Of a DNA stretch of 64,000 bases, positions 27,901-37,236 are shown piece after piece. This DNA is from Planctomycetaceae bacterium (lineage in GTDB: Bacteria; Planctomycetota; Planctomycetia; Pirellulales; Pirellulaceae), in contig JAIYDN010000059.1 in NCBI GenBank assembly GCA_027487485.1, forward strand, positions 1-64,000, written 5' to 3'. Numbering within the stretch: the first letter of the stretch is position 1; every line of letters begins with the position of its first letter. The translations under genes were made by a program, and so were the position numbers. The notes under the pieces were generated by a model. It was not told where the DNA came from. It saw only the letters and a list, made by a program, of their open reading frames with translations, and did no database searches.

Positions 27901-30900
27901 CATGGCACCATAATTCGCTTGGCAACGTGGACACATACAATCGAATCTCTTCGATCGCTGTCGGTAAATACGTCGCAGACCGGGTGTCGATCATCGCCAT
28001 CAGTGTCTGGAAACATCCGTCCAACATCGCAGGATGGATTTTGTACTTTTCGGCATGAATCGTTTGATCTTCCCCCAGAGCGATACGGGCTAACGTCTGC
28101 TTGCTATCCTCGGATACCCAAAGCTCACGTACCGTCTGAAAGGCTGGTCCATACTGGAGACCGATTCGTTGCAACTGGCTATAGAACTTCGGTATATCCA
28201 ATGACTTCGAGAACAAGGACCGAAGAGAAACCAGGTGATCTTGAGAATCGCTCGTCTGCACTCCTGTTGGAAGGGCAGCGAGCTCTCCTGTCGCATGGAT
28301 TTGGCCCGGTCCCAGCTTGCCATTTTCAAGACTTCGGCAAGTTGCTCTTGAGTCTAACGAGTCATAGCTCGTTACAAAGTCGGTCGCTCGGTCTTCCTTC
28401 AAAATCAATGGAGCGGTTATCTCGTAGTTGCGAATTGCCAGCGCCGTAGCATCGGGGAATTGAATTGCAGCAAGCTCCATCATGGCTTCGACGCAGCCAG
28501 CTCCTGGCAGGATCGGTAATCCCATGACAACGTGATCGCGCAAGTACTGGACCACGCAGTGATCAAAGTCATTACGGTAAGCTATCGTTCCCGGCGCTTC
28601 TTGAGTTCCAAGGATTGGATTGACGATTGGGTTGATTCGATCCTGAGCTGCGCGAGGATTTTCCAACCAGTACAACTCTCGTTGCCATGGATAATTCGGC
28701 AGATCAACGATTTTTCCATAGGTAATTCGATCATCCCATTGGATCTCGCCACCTTGAGCATAGAAGTCTAGGAACAGGCTGTCTAGCAATGGCAGTTCCG
28801 CCGATTTGCGACGCAGCGTAAAGAAATTGCGGCATTCTTTGCCGGAGTTCTGAATGCATTCTTTGATCGAGGTCGCTAAGACTGGATGTGGCCCAACTTC
28901 AATGAAATGGGAGTACCCATCAGCCAGGATGCTGTTGATGGCCGCGACGAACTCGACCGGCTTACGAATGTTCTCCGGCCAATAGTCCGCTCCATAGGCA
29001 ATATCCATAACTCGCTGACCGGTCACGGTCGAGTACAAAGGAATCTTGGGAAGATTCGGTGCAACACCGACTAACGCAGCTCGAAGAGGTTCCATGAGCG
29101 GATCCATGGTCGGGCTATGATAAGCGACCTCGACCTCCAGCAGTCGATTAAAGATGTTCTGCTGAGTCAGCTCGGCCGACATCCGCTCGATCTCTTGTGT
29201 GTCCCCTGCGAGCGTGATGTTCGTGGCGCCATTGATGGCCGCGATCGATACTCGCCCTTCTGTTTCGACGGTCATCTTTTGAGCCGTTTCCAAGCTCACT
29301 CCCACCGCCAACATCCGACCAACACCCTTTGCCTTCGCTTGCTGCTGGCTTCGATGGTAGCAAACCTGCATGACATCCTCGAGCGTCAAAACACCTGAAG
29401 CGTAGGCAGCTGATAGCTCACCCACCGAATGCCCGACGCAGGCAGCGGGTTCTATCCCCCGTGAACGCAGTTCTGCTAGGAGACCGATCTGGATTAGCAA
29501 GTTGGCCGGCTGTGCGTACTCGGTCTTCCCAATTTGGGAATCATGCTCCCCCTTCAACATTTCGGCCAACGCCGAGAACCCCGAGATGCGTTTGAAGGCG
29601 TGATCCGCTTCGTTGACTGCAGATCGGTAAATCGGATTGCTCTTGTAGAGTTCCTGCCCCATGCCCCACCACTGAGGTCCCATCCCCGTGAAGACAAAAA
29701 CAGGTTTGGGATTACCACTTCCGAAGGGGGATAGTCCCGTTGCGACTTGACTGGTGGTGCCACCCGCCAACCAGGCCTTCAGATTGGAGAGCAATTCAGC
29801 TTCATTGCTGCCAGATACGATCGCTCGGTAGTTCAGGTGAGCGCGCCGACGTGTTAGGCTGTAGACCAAATCTCGAAGCGGCACACCCGATTCCAGCATC
29901 TCAGCATAGCGTCGGCCGAGGTCTTCGACCGCTTTAGCACTTCGGGCAGAGATTGGAAGGTAGACCATACAATCGGTATCCAGCTCCGTCCGTGTTCCGA
30001 CAGAATTGGATGGTGAAATTTCCGATCCATGCACCGAAAACGCCTCCAGAATAGCGTGAGCGTTGGAGCCGCCGTAACCAAACGAATTGACAGCTGCACG
30101 AACCGGGCCAGCATCTTGTTTCAATGGATAACATTGATCCGATAGCCGAACACCAAGTTCTTCGAAGGGGATGTTTGGATTCGGAGTTTGCAAGTTGCCC
30201 AAGGGAGATGTTTCGCCATGGTGCAACGTCAAGACAGCCTTAATTACTCCCGCGACCCCAGCGCATGCTTCCATGTGCCCGACGTTGCTCTTGATCGAAC
30301 CAATAATGACGCGATCGTCGCCGGTGCGGCCGTTGCCATAGCATTTCCCAATAGAACTAGCTTCCGTAGGATCACCGATCGCGGTTCCGGTTCCATGACA
30401 TTCAACGTACTGAACGGTTTTCGGGTCAACGTGATACTTCTCGCAGACCTGTCGAATTAATTGCAGTTGTGCTTCCCCGCTAGGCATGGAAATACCAGGC
30501 GTGTGTCCATCCTGGTTGGTACCAGCGGCAATGACGGTTGCCCAAATATCGTTTCCATCCGCGATGGCTTTGGACAAAGGCTTCAGGAGTACAACGCCCG
30601 CCCCTTCCGCTCGTCCGTATCCATCCCCTCGAGCATCGAACGACTTGCATTCTCCATCGCGTGCCAAGAATTGCCCCTTGCACATTCCCATCGGATACTC
30701 GGGCCGCGTCATGACGTTCACACCACCTACAACGGCCATTTCACAAGCAGAGGACCAAACATCTTGGCATGCGTAATTGAAAGCGACCAAGGAAGAAGAA
30801 CAGGCCGTATCGATCGAAAGACTTGGTCCACGAAAATCAAAAGCGTGCGAAACGCGATTGGACAGCATCGTCATCATCATGCCAGCAGCACTGTACTGGT

Positions 30901-31345
30901 TGATCTGAGAGCGATTGGGATGGGACATCTGTGTGATCATGTGATCCAGCATGAAGCCGCCGACATAGACACCGATAGGGTGGTTGGCGAGTTCAGGGAT
31001 TTTGAGGCCCGCGTTTTCGAAAGCTTCCCAGGTAACCTCCAACATCAAGCGTTGTTGAGGATCCATGTTCTCCGCATCGCGAGGAGAGATCCCAAAGAAG
31101 TTTGCGTCGAATTCTCGCGGGCTTTGGTCCATGTAGCCACCCCGCCGAACATAAGCTTTCCCACGAGAGGCTTCTATCTTCGAATAGTATCGATCCGCGG
31201 ACCAACGTTCGATCGGAGTTTCTCGGATGGCATTAAATCGGCTTTGTAGCTTTTGCCATAGGATCTTCAAGTTGTTCAGTCCGGTGGGAAACCGGCAGGC
31301 CATACCAACAATTGCAATCGGCTCAAATCTGTGTCGATTCGACAT
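24986..31345 (-). CDS. Type I polyketide synthase: KS-AT-DH-(psiKR)-(degenerate ER)-KR-ACP
   Basis: 2119 residues, a single module. KS 6-435 has Cys182 (DTACSSS), His317 (HGTGT) and His357 (NVGHMEA). AT 549-850 has Ser640 (GHSVGE) and a VAYHS substrate motif with His743, closer to malonyl than methylmalonyl types. DH 903-1190 has HxxxGxxxxP with His938 and Asp1109 (LDGCFQ). A structural KR lies near 1215-1370. A shortened MDR-like region is at about 1440-1690. Active KR 1752-1930 has GGLGGFG, Ser1890/1891, Tyr1904 and Asn1908. ACP about 2030-2110 carries Ser2068 (GVDSLM). No methyltransferase or thioesterase. Inferred to act iteratively, making a reduced chain passed to the oxoamine synthase. 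Confidence 0.92.
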   Translation of the reverse strand: MSNRHRFEPIAIVGMACRFPTGLNNLKILWQKLQSRFNAIRETPIERWSADRYYSKIEASRGKAYVRRGGYMDQSPREFDANFFGISPRDAENMDPQQRLMLEVTWEAFENAGLKIPELANHPIGVYVGGFMLDHMITQMSHPNRSQINQYSAAGMMMTMLSNRVSHAFDFRGPSLSIDTACSSSLVAFNYACQDVWSSACEMAVVGGVNVMTRPEYPMGMCKGQFLARDGECKSFDARGDGYGRAEGAGVVLLKPLSKAIADGNDIWATVIAAGTNQDGHTPGISMPSGEAQLQLIRQVCEKYHVDPKTVQYVECHGTGTAIGDPTEASSIGKCYGNGRTGDDRVIIGSIKSNVGHMEACAGVAGVIKAVLTLHHGETSPLGNLQTPNPNIPFEELGVRLSDQCYPLKQDAGPVRAAVNSFGYGGSNAHAILEAFSVHGSEISPSNSVGTRTELDTDCMVYLPISARSAKAVEDLGRRYAEMLESGVPLRDLVYSLTRRRAHLNYRAIVSGSNEAELLSNLKAWLAGGTTSQVATGLSPFGSGNPKPVFVFTGMGPQWWGMGQELYKSNPIYRSAVNEADHAFKRISGFSALAEMLKGEHDSQIGKTEYAQPANLLIQIGLLAELRSRGIEPAACVGHSVGELSAAYASGVLTLEDVMQVCYHRSQQQAKAKGVGRMLAVGVSLETAQKMTVETEGRVSIAAINGATNITLAGDTQEIERMSAELTQQNIFNRLLEVEVAYHSPTMDPLMEPLRAALVGVAPNLPKIPLYSTVTGQRVMDIAYGADYWPENIRKPVEFVAAINSILADGYSHFIEVGPHPVLATSIKECIQNSGKECRNFFTLRRKSAELPLLDSLFLDFYAQGGEIQWDDRITYGKIVDLPNYPWQRELYWLENPRAAQDRINPIVNPILGTQEAPGTIAYRNDFDHCVVQYLRDHVVMGLPILPGAGCVEAMMELAAIQFPDATALAIRNYEITAPLILKEDRATDFVTSYDSLDSRATCRSLENGKLGPGQIHATGELAALPTGVQTSDSQDHLVSLRSLFSKSLDIPKFYSQLQRIGLQYGPAFQTVRELWVSEDSKQTLARIALGEDQTIHAEKYKIHPAMLDGCFQTLMAMIDTRSATYLPTAIEEIRLYVSTLPSELWCHGQLQQMNDRFVECHLTLYDAQGNMVANVRRLRANAAPHQERVDQWGETVKLQLLKYVWNEGERLPEPKRLGNWLVVGDEIGMSDLICQQFENFGARVAAYVQVGHEYSAEGNRFCVSGENKQDWQSVVEHCEELDGVVITNSLNAWLMSDDPTGERQLRKIVAMLQGLFAARLPVIPRIYLLTQAGFSILPTDNEINPAQTTFNGFARVAFNELEGGQLTTIDLPSSIDEVTFEALIQELICDAAQDEVALREGQRYTSELALTDDLTKDNSRVAFCDDYNPIVMRPNLTDTDVGTARILAETLPAMQSDSVRIRIEKGMIPIQFLNGESDNLTERPTMEFVGRILEVGSDVTDLAIGMRVCGFGPAEAGSHLFGKRSDFSVTAIDNDFDAYRLVSQIKNVTRAVAIANELNDVARQLVAVELSSLGIDLANELSRRGARVILVAASEETIAAEGRLNHPCVVVSSETLDAIKEKNTDNRGFDIMVMDAARWTRTWGWMHLASSGVIVDTDSGNDAFPLPAKASKMVRTSIDVLAKNSAQFSSNLRQGIEWIRSGQTTEANSLEIPVSDIAWQKLPLNVSLQSLIVSMETENLDLPIVQRDDYRFEPGSTYLITGGLGGFGQQTARWLIQNGVSAVVLTGRRGADTDDKRAFIADLEKTGATVKAVACDAAVPAQVRQVLAMIANDMPPLKGIIHSAAAIIDQPITEINLEDLSTVMRNKATGAWVLHEETRGLPLDHFILYSSAANLVGNSRQSIYSAANGFLNGLAHMRRQMGLPGTSINWGAISDVGIVARDEKLEQFLRYVGLRGMESSEALSLLKICLSRDLVQFGATIIKSWADWGRFEIRAGQSPRYQKLIASDASGQDTEARSALIAELSPLELDEQLEILIVLITDVLAAILKTDPTQVPRSKPINELGVDSLMATEIQMALEAKLGLKVAVLEILGDSTIQSLAKSSHASLGLAGMSAAVS

Positions 31346-31525
31346 ACTATCTCTTCCTAGCTCGGGTATTCAAAGTTACCAATGCTCGAACGGTGCTTAC
31401 GGCGATGCGAAGCTCGTTCGGTGATGATGCAAAGACAGACGGCCAGAATTGCAATGCAAAGGATCACAATCGCCCAGCAACGGAACTGGCCCTCATCGAC
31501 TAATGCGACAACTCGATCTAAGACA

Positions 31526-31570
31526 GGGACAGGTTTTTTTGAGGATGCTCAAAAAATCCCATTTTGTCCC
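31526..31570. repeat. Hairpin repeat with GGGACA/TGTCCC ends
   Basis: GGGACA (31526-31531) and TGTCCC (31565-31570) enclose TTTTTTGAG-GATG-CTCAAAAAA (31535-31556), a clean hairpin. It lies upstream of the PKS gene. GGGACAGG-type palindromes are scattered in many bacterial intergenic regions near Y1 transposases; that origin here is a guess. Confidence 0.5.
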
Positions 31571-31644
31571 TCAGCAAGGATTTACCGCACAGAAACGTAG
31601 TCGGGGGCGACGGCAAAGACTACGCACCGCTAACGCGGAATAAT

Positions 31645-31828
31645 CACAACCCGAAGCGTAAGCGATGGATTGCTAAAATCGCCCCTCGCTTACCGGGCTG
31701 TTGATTTAATGGTGCGACGGACTTCCTAGTCCGTCGAATTCCCCATTGACGGACTTGGAAGTCCGTCGTACCGCCCTTACCCAATAACGACCTCATTAAA
31801 GCAACAAGCCGTTACGCTTCGGGTTGTG
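31645..31828. repeat. 184-bp palindromic element (MITE/BIME-like)
   Basis: Bounded by a perfect 17-bp inverted repeat: CACAACCCGAAGCGTAA at 31645-31661 and its complement at 31812-31828. Inside are two palindromes, CGACGGACT-TCCT-AGTCCGTCG (31715-31736) and GACGGACTT-GG-AAGTCCGTC (31748-31767). Their outer arms also pair with each other. No protein is encoded. It looks like a non-autonomous REP/BIME-type element between the PKS and the outer-membrane efflux gene. Confidence 0.7.
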
Positions 31829-31960
31829 AAAGCAGTATGTATTGTTTGCAACTCAATGTAACAAATTACGCGAGCTTGACTTAGACCCAAACCGAACTTG
31901 GTTCATGAATCGTCAGCGCTAGCGATCGACGAAAACCTCGATGGTTAGATTGCGGTTCGA

Positions 31961-33532
31961 TTATCGCTGGAGATAGCGATTATGCATTATGGGAGGGTTC
32001 GGATTCGATGCCTCGAATTGCACAGGATATTGATGATTCACCATGCATGGTTCTTGCGTGACCCCAGGGCAATAGGCCCCACTTACGTCCCAGCCACCAC
32101 CGAGAGCAACAAATAAATTCACGAGACTTTGAGCTACCTGTCCTTGATTCTCTGCAAGTGAATCTTGCACCTGAACCAATTCGGATTGCAACAGATAAAC
32201 CCGGTTAAAGTCGGTTGCACCTTCGGCAAAGGCGATTTGCGAGATATTCACGGCCGCCGCCGAATTTTGAGCCGCTTCCTGCAAATTGTGCATTCTTTCC
32301 CAATAGTTGATAAACGCGGCTTGCGCATCTTGAGCCTCTTTGTAGGCGTTCAGAATTGTGCTGTGATATGCAAGCCTCAATCGCTCGAAGGCTTCTTTCT
32401 CAGCAACCACACGATTCTTGATTCTTCCATAGTTCAGGAGATTCCAGGATGCGGCAGGCCCTGTTGCCCCCACCAAGCTCGACGGCTGAAACAACTCGTT
32501 CATATTCTGGGCTGATACGCCTACCGTGCCGACTAAGCTGAGTTGCGGATAGAAGTCCGCTTTTGCGATTCCAATTCTTGCACTCTGAGACGCCAGTTGA
32601 CGTTCGGCTATTTGGATATCTGGTCTTCGGCGCAACAGATCGTTTGGAATTCCCATCGCGATCGATGGCGGGGGTTGAGGTACGTTTCCAAAGTTTTCTG
32701 TGGTGGAAAAGGCATCTTCTGGAATATGCCCTAACAACACGCATAATTGGTGATTGGCCTGCCGCCGAAGAATTTCTAACGTTGGTACGACGGACTCGGT
32801 TTGTGAAAGATTGGCCTTCGCCTGATGGTAATCCAGTTTGACTGCGGTACCGACCCGAATTTTCTCTTCGGTCAACCGTAAAGTGGCTCGTTGGATTTCG
32901 ATATTCTTTTGAGCCAAAAGAATGCGTTGTTCGACCGTTCTTAAATCAATATAAGTTCTCGCCACTTCTCCGACCAGCAAAACTTTGGCCTGATCGAAGG
33001 CCGCCATCGAGGCATCGATGTTGGCATCTGCCGCTTCCACGATGCGACGGTACTTGCCCCAAAAGTCGAGTTCCCAGGCTGCCGAAAAATTAGATGTAAA
33101 GGAATTGAAGGAAGTGGCGGTTTGAAAAAATCCTGGTACGACCACAAAATTGGCGTCGTTTTCGCTGATTCGAACTCGGTTGAAGCCGGCATTGGCGGTT
33201 TGTTGTTGAGGAAAGAGATTGCCCGCCGCCACTTGGCGTAAAGCCCGGGCCTCAAGAATTCTCTGACCTGCTTGCTTCAAGTCCAGGTTGTTGGCTAACG
33301 CCGTTTCCATAAGCTGGTCCAGAGCTGGGTCATTGAAGACTCGCCACCAAACCTTTTCATCAACCGGTTGGCCATGGAAGCGACTGTTCGCTTGGTCGGT
33401 CCAGCCTTCCTGAAGATAATCTACGGAGGGTTTACAAAAGTCAGGCCCCACTTTGCAGCCGCTGATCGCTAGAAGCAAGCCAAGGAAGAGATTTCTGCCT
33501 CGATGTTTCGAAGGGCTTTCGTAATTTGACAT
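31961..33532 (-). CDS. NodT-type outer-membrane efflux lipoprotein (TolC family)
   Basis: About 523 residues. The signal peptide ends in a lipobox (LLAISGC), followed directly by KVGPDFCKP, the standard start of NodT-type outer-membrane factors. Two OEP repeats follow, with WWRVFNDPALDQLMETALANNLDL, RRPDIQIAERQLASQSARIGIAKADFYPQLSL and AYKEAQDAQAAF. It should be a trimeric outer-membrane channel. Same strand as the PKS cluster but 615 bp upstream, with repeats between, so it may have its own promoter. It is the natural partner of the RND pump and fused adaptor. I chose the ATG at 33532; a GTG at 33586 adds 18 residues before the signal peptide. Confidence 0.88.
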   Translation of the reverse strand: MSNYESPSKHRGRNLFLGLLLAISGCKVGPDFCKPSVDYLQEGWTDQANSRFHGQPVDEKVWWRVFNDPALDQLMETALANNLDLKQAGQRILEARALRQVAAGNLFPQQQTANAGFNRVRISENDANFVVVPGFFQTATSFNSFTSNFSAAWELDFWGKYRRIVEAADANIDASMAAFDQAKVLLVGEVARTYIDLRTVEQRILLAQKNIEIQRATLRLTEEKIRVGTAVKLDYHQAKANLSQTESVVPTLEILRRQANHQLCVLLGHIPEDAFSTTENFGNVPQPPPSIAMGIPNDLLRRRPDIQIAERQLASQSARIGIAKADFYPQLSLVGTVGVSAQNMNELFQPSSLVGATGPAASWNLLNYGRIKNRVVAEKEAFERLRLAYHSTILNAYKEAQDAQAAFINYWERMHNLQEAAQNSAAAVNISQIAFAEGATDFNRVYLLQSELVQVQDSLAENQGQVAQSLVNLFVALGGGWDVSGAYCPGVTQEPCMVNHQYPVQFEASNPNPPIMHNRYLQR

Positions 33533-33870
33533 CGCCTGTTTCTTTGTTCGATCCGACACAACCCTTGTGAACTCGTTTTCCCCCACCAGGCCTTAAATCG
33601 GCCTGGACGGTAGGGCCAGTAAAATCAGACCCAAGTCGTCCATAGAATCCGTAGAATCCTTCCGGCTTCTGTTTGGATGACGTTGGATCGCGACCAATAG
33701 ACCGGACTTTCGAACCCCTCCATCGAGCCTGTTTTCGTTGCGATCGTTAGTTTTTACCTAAATCCTACTAATTCGCTCTAATAAAATGGGACCTGGGTGG
33801 TCTTCTCTTTAGGAACCCATCAATCGGCTGGTATGAAACTGGATTGGGAGAAACGCAGCGTGAAAAAGCC
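33533..33870. other. Divergent intergenic region between efflux channel and sigma-factor genes
   Basis: Holds the start regions of two divergently transcribed genes. I see AT-rich stretches around 33750-33790 that could belong to a promoter but no convincing box pair, no RNA and no clear hairpin. Confidence 0.4.
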
Positions 33871-34425
33871 ATGGTGAAATCGATTCCAGACCTCCATTTG
33901 AACAAAGTACCGGAAACGGGGCCGCTGACGGTACGGACATTGTTCGAGAACGAGGAATCGAATTTGCTGCGATTTGCTTTTTCACTCACGGGCCGCCGAG
34001 CGGTGGCAGAAGAAATTGTGCAAGACGTTTTCTTACAGCTTCATGCGAAATGGGACGAGGTCCAAGAGCCGCGAGCTTGGCTGTTCCGTTGTGTCCGCAA
34101 TCGAGCGTTTCATCATTTGCGCAAAAGCAAGCGTGAGACTCTCGGAATCGACAACGACGGAAGCCTGGGTGCCGAAACTTGCGAGGATCCAGCCGACGAT
34201 CTTGTATCGCGCATGGAAACCGTCGCGGAACTGAAACAATTGATTAACCAACTACCGGAGAAAGATCGCCGGCTTGTGCAACTGAAATACTACGAAGATC
34301 TCAAGTACCGCGACATCAGCCAACGTACGGGGCTGACGATCAGCAACGTCGGCTTTCGACTGCATCAGGTTCTAAAGAAGCTTGCGGCAGGGCTATTGCT
34401 TGGAGGAGTAGAAAACGAATCATGA
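33871..34425 (+). CDS. ECF RNA polymerase sigma factor
   Basis: About 184 residues. Region 2: FENEESNLLRFAFSLTGRRAVAEEIVQDVFLQLHAKW and the WLFRCVRNRAFHHLRK segment. Region 4: LINQLPEKDRRLVQLKYYEDLKYRDISQRTGLTISNVGFRLHQVLKKL. The start is taken at ATG 33871; a TTG at 33844 is also in frame. Its stop overlaps the start of the next gene (ATGA), which begins with an anti-sigma-like region, so the two form a regulator/anti-regulator pair. The first gene of a three-gene unit running to 44322. Confidence 0.9.
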   Translation: MVKSIPDLHLNKVPETGPLTVRTLFENEESNLLRFAFSLTGRRAVAEEIVQDVFLQLHAKWDEVQEPRAWLFRCVRNRAFHHLRKSKRETLGIDNDGSLGAETCEDPADDLVSRMETVAELKQLINQLPEKDRRLVQLKYYEDLKYRDISQRTGLTISNVGFRLHQVLKKLAAGLLLGGVENES

Positions 34426-37229
34426 ACCAAGAACTCAACAACAACATACCCATCGATGCTGAAGTGCAAGTTCGTTTGATGAACTTGCTGATGGGCGAGG
34501 CTTCGGACTTCGAACAAGATCAATTGCAGTTGATGATGGAACAGCATGAAAATGTTGCCACCTACTATCAGCACCTGCAGCACTTGCACGGGTTATTGTG
34601 CGAGGTCGCTGTCGATGAATTTTCGGCCCAAAACGATGTTCCGGAATCAAGGGATGCATGGCGGTTATCTACCGAACGTCGCAATCAATTGCTGGCGGTC
34701 TTAGACGGCCAGGAGCATCAAGCAGCCGCCAATGTAGTTGTTCTTTCAGCGCCAACCAAAAAGGCTCAGCGGTCTCTTCTGTCCCGTTGGTCAACCGTGG
34801 GAATCCTGGCTGCTGCTGCTAGCCTGTTGGTTAGTTTCATGCTTCTTCCGATGACTCAAACCTATCGTAGCGTAGCCACGAACTTTGCAAGGAGCAAAAG
34901 TAGCCAGGATGCTTCAGCAGGTGCACCGCTAGTCATTTTCGATGGAAGGCCGATGGTTGCCGCAACCGGAAATGTCGCGAAGCAAGAAGTCGCCGAGAGT
35001 GTAGCTAGTCCAGCGTACGCTCGAGCTGAACCAGCAGACAAAGATGATTTTTTCCGTAGCATAGCTAAGCCAAGTTTGCCGTCATTGCAATCGGCAAAGC
35101 CGTCTCAAGCAGTAATGCCACCGCCATCTATGAGTGCACCTGGAAGGGCGCCAGTAGATCGTGGTTTGGCAAGCGGTGATGTGACAAGCGGTGGTGTGGA
35201 TGGCTTGGCAAGCGGTGGAATGGGTGGTGCCCAAGCGCTGCAAAGGGGGAGTGTTGAAGCAGGCAAGGCGTTGAGATACTTGGCCCCTGGCTCCGAATCC
35301 AAAAATCAAGCTTACCCCTACCAAGCCGCAATTGTGCCTGCAAAACCGGGGGCGAACGGGCGGGCGGCTGGACAAGCGAACAGTTTGAACTCTCCCGTTG
35401 AAGCGCCCAATGCAGAACGAGTCGGTTGGGAGAACGGGCTCTGGAAGCTTGAAGCGCCCAATACGAGTGGTGCTGTCGATATGCCCAAATTCAATTTGCA
35501 GGCACCTGAACCGGACTTTCGTGATCCGGCTGTTACCGTCCCCGATGACGGAACCATCCTGCTGGGCGGAGTCAAAAAGTTGCGAGAACAGACTCTCCCT
35601 GAAGATGCCGCATCATCAACATTGATGATGACCGAAACGCCAAGAATCATCATCCCGGAAGCGGTTGAACAGTCGAATATCTCACTCGAAAGGAATCTGA
35701 ATGAAGTCATCGTAGACAAGACTAAAAAAAGTCTCGACGCTCTGATGGAAGATGAATCGGTTCTAGAGCTTTCACTAGGCCAAGCAACTTCACCAACCAG
35801 CAACGCGTCCATGGAAGCATGGGATGAACGTAAGGTTCAAAGCAAGGATCGCTTTGACTCACTTCCAATGAAGAAAGAACGATCCAAGCAACCTCAAGCA
35901 GTCGACGAACAGAACGCTGCTACAGACTCCTTCTCGACTTTCTCGTTGCATGTCAGTGACGTTTCGTTCAAGCTCGCACAAACCGCTCTTAGCCAAGGTC
36001 AATGGCCTGAAGCCGCTCGGATCCGCATCGAAGAGTTCGTCAATGCACTCGACTACCGCGATCCACTACCCACCGGCAATCAACAAGTAGCATGCCGTGT
36101 TGAACAAGCGATTCATCCCTTCCTGATGCAACGTAATCTGCTTCGAGTTTCCATGCGGACCGCTGCCACAGGCCGTTCTCAGACCACTCCTCTTCGGTTA
36201 ACACTGTTGCTCGATAATTCCGGGTCGATGGAGCGTCCGGACAGAAGGCAAGCCGTGTTGAACGCATTCCAAACGCTCACGCAACAACTGAGTGCCGCTG
36301 ACCAAGTCACCTTGATCAGCTTTGCCAACACGCCGCGTTTGCTTGCTGAGAAGGTACCCGGCAACCAAGGGGAAACACTCTTAAAACTGATTGAAAACCT
36401 ACCCAGCGAAGGTGGTACGAATATCGAAGCTGCCCTGTTGTTGGCTCGCGAAAAAGCCACCGAACAGTTGCTCGCAGGTGCACAAAATCGAATCGTGCTT
36501 TTCACGGATGGCGCCGTCAACTTGGGAAATGCCAACCCGGATAGTCTTGCCAAGCTCATCGTTCCTATGCGAGACGCAGGCATCGCCTTCGACGCTGCTG
36601 GAATCAGCGCTCAAGATCTGAACGACGACGTTCTGGAAGCCCTGACTCGACAAGGCGACGGACGATACTATCTGCTCGATTCCGCAGAGTCCGTCGATGC
36701 GAGTTTCGCTTCGCAGATCGCCGGAGCGCTGCGTCCGTCGGCTCAAAACGTTAAGGTGCAAGTGGAATTTAACCCGCTGCGTGTCGGTCGCTACAAATTG
36801 CTCGGGTTCGAAAAGCATCGACTGAATCAAGAAGACTTCCGCAACGATCAAGTCGACGCGGCCGAACTGGCCGCTGCAGAAGCCGGAGTTGCTGTGTACC
36901 AATTGGAAGCCAAGCCCAACGGCAGCGGCGATGTTGGAAGTGTTTCCGTCCGGTTCCTGGACCTGGAGACGGGGCGAATGGTGGAACGCCGTTGGCCTAT
37001 CCCCTACGAACCCAACGCTCCTCGATTGGAACAAGCCACTCCATCTATGCAACTAGCTGCTTCCGCAGCTCTGTTCGCAAGCAAATTGACGGGTGGACCA
37101 CTAGCTGAAAGCGTGGACGTAAAGCAATTGCAAAAGGTCCTGTCGAATCTACCTGAACCGTTCGCGGGACAGAACCGAGTGCAACAGGTTCGATCCATGA
37201 TGGATCAAGCCAATGCAATGGGAGAATGA
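34422..37229 (+). CDS. Anti-sigma-like / TM / von Willebrand factor A (YfbK-type) protein
   Basis: 935 residues. The first 100 residues (LMNLLMGEASDFEQDQLQLMMEQHENVATYYQHLQHL) resemble cytoplasmic anti-sigma domains without zinc ligands. One membrane span follows at about 125-145 (VGILAAAASLLVSFMLLP). Next is a 350-residue low-complexity Ala/Gly/Pro/Ser region, then the YfbK-like N domain (FSTFSLHVSDVSFKLA...RIEEFVNALDYRDPLP). The VWA domain keeps the MIDAS start DNSGS near 598, and a DUF3520-like C-terminus ends the protein. The predicted layout is inside sigma-binding and outside metal-dependent adhesion or protein binding. Translationally coupled to the sigma gene. Confidence 0.82.
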   Translation: MNQELNNNIPIDAEVQVRLMNLLMGEASDFEQDQLQLMMEQHENVATYYQHLQHLHGLLCEVAVDEFSAQNDVPESRDAWRLSTERRNQLLAVLDGQEHQAAANVVVLSAPTKKAQRSLLSRWSTVGILAAAASLLVSFMLLPMTQTYRSVATNFARSKSSQDASAGAPLVIFDGRPMVAATGNVAKQEVAESVASPAYARAEPADKDDFFRSIAKPSLPSLQSAKPSQAVMPPPSMSAPGRAPVDRGLASGDVTSGGVDGLASGGMGGAQALQRGSVEAGKALRYLAPGSESKNQAYPYQAAIVPAKPGANGRAAGQANSLNSPVEAPNAERVGWENGLWKLEAPNTSGAVDMPKFNLQAPEPDFRDPAVTVPDDGTILLGGVKKLREQTLPEDAASSTLMMTETPRIIIPEAVEQSNISLERNLNEVIVDKTKKSLDALMEDESVLELSLGQATSPTSNASMEAWDERKVQSKDRFDSLPMKKERSKQPQAVDEQNAATDSFSTFSLHVSDVSFKLAQTALSQGQWPEAARIRIEEFVNALDYRDPLPTGNQQVACRVEQAIHPFLMQRNLLRVSMRTAATGRSQTTPLRLTLLLDNSGSMERPDRRQAVLNAFQTLTQQLSAADQVTLISFANTPRLLAEKVPGNQGETLLKLIENLPSEGGTNIEAALLLAREKATEQLLAGAQNRIVLFTDGAVNLGNANPDSLAKLIVPMRDAGIAFDAAGISAQDLNDDVLEALTRQGDGRYYLLDSAESVDASFASQIAGALRPSAQNVKVQVEFNPLRVGRYKLLGFEKHRLNQEDFRNDQVDAAELAAAEAGVAVYQLEAKPNGSGDVGSVSVRFLDLETGRMVERRWPIPYEPNAPRLEQATPSMQLAASAALFASKLTGGPLAESVDVKQLQKVLSNLPEPFAGQNRVQQVRSMMDQANAMGE

Positions 37230-37236
37230 AGAAGGT

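Noticed and set aside
31346-31960. Insertion sequence between PKS and channel gene
   Set aside because: Only palindromes are present; no transposase frame is found in this stretch.
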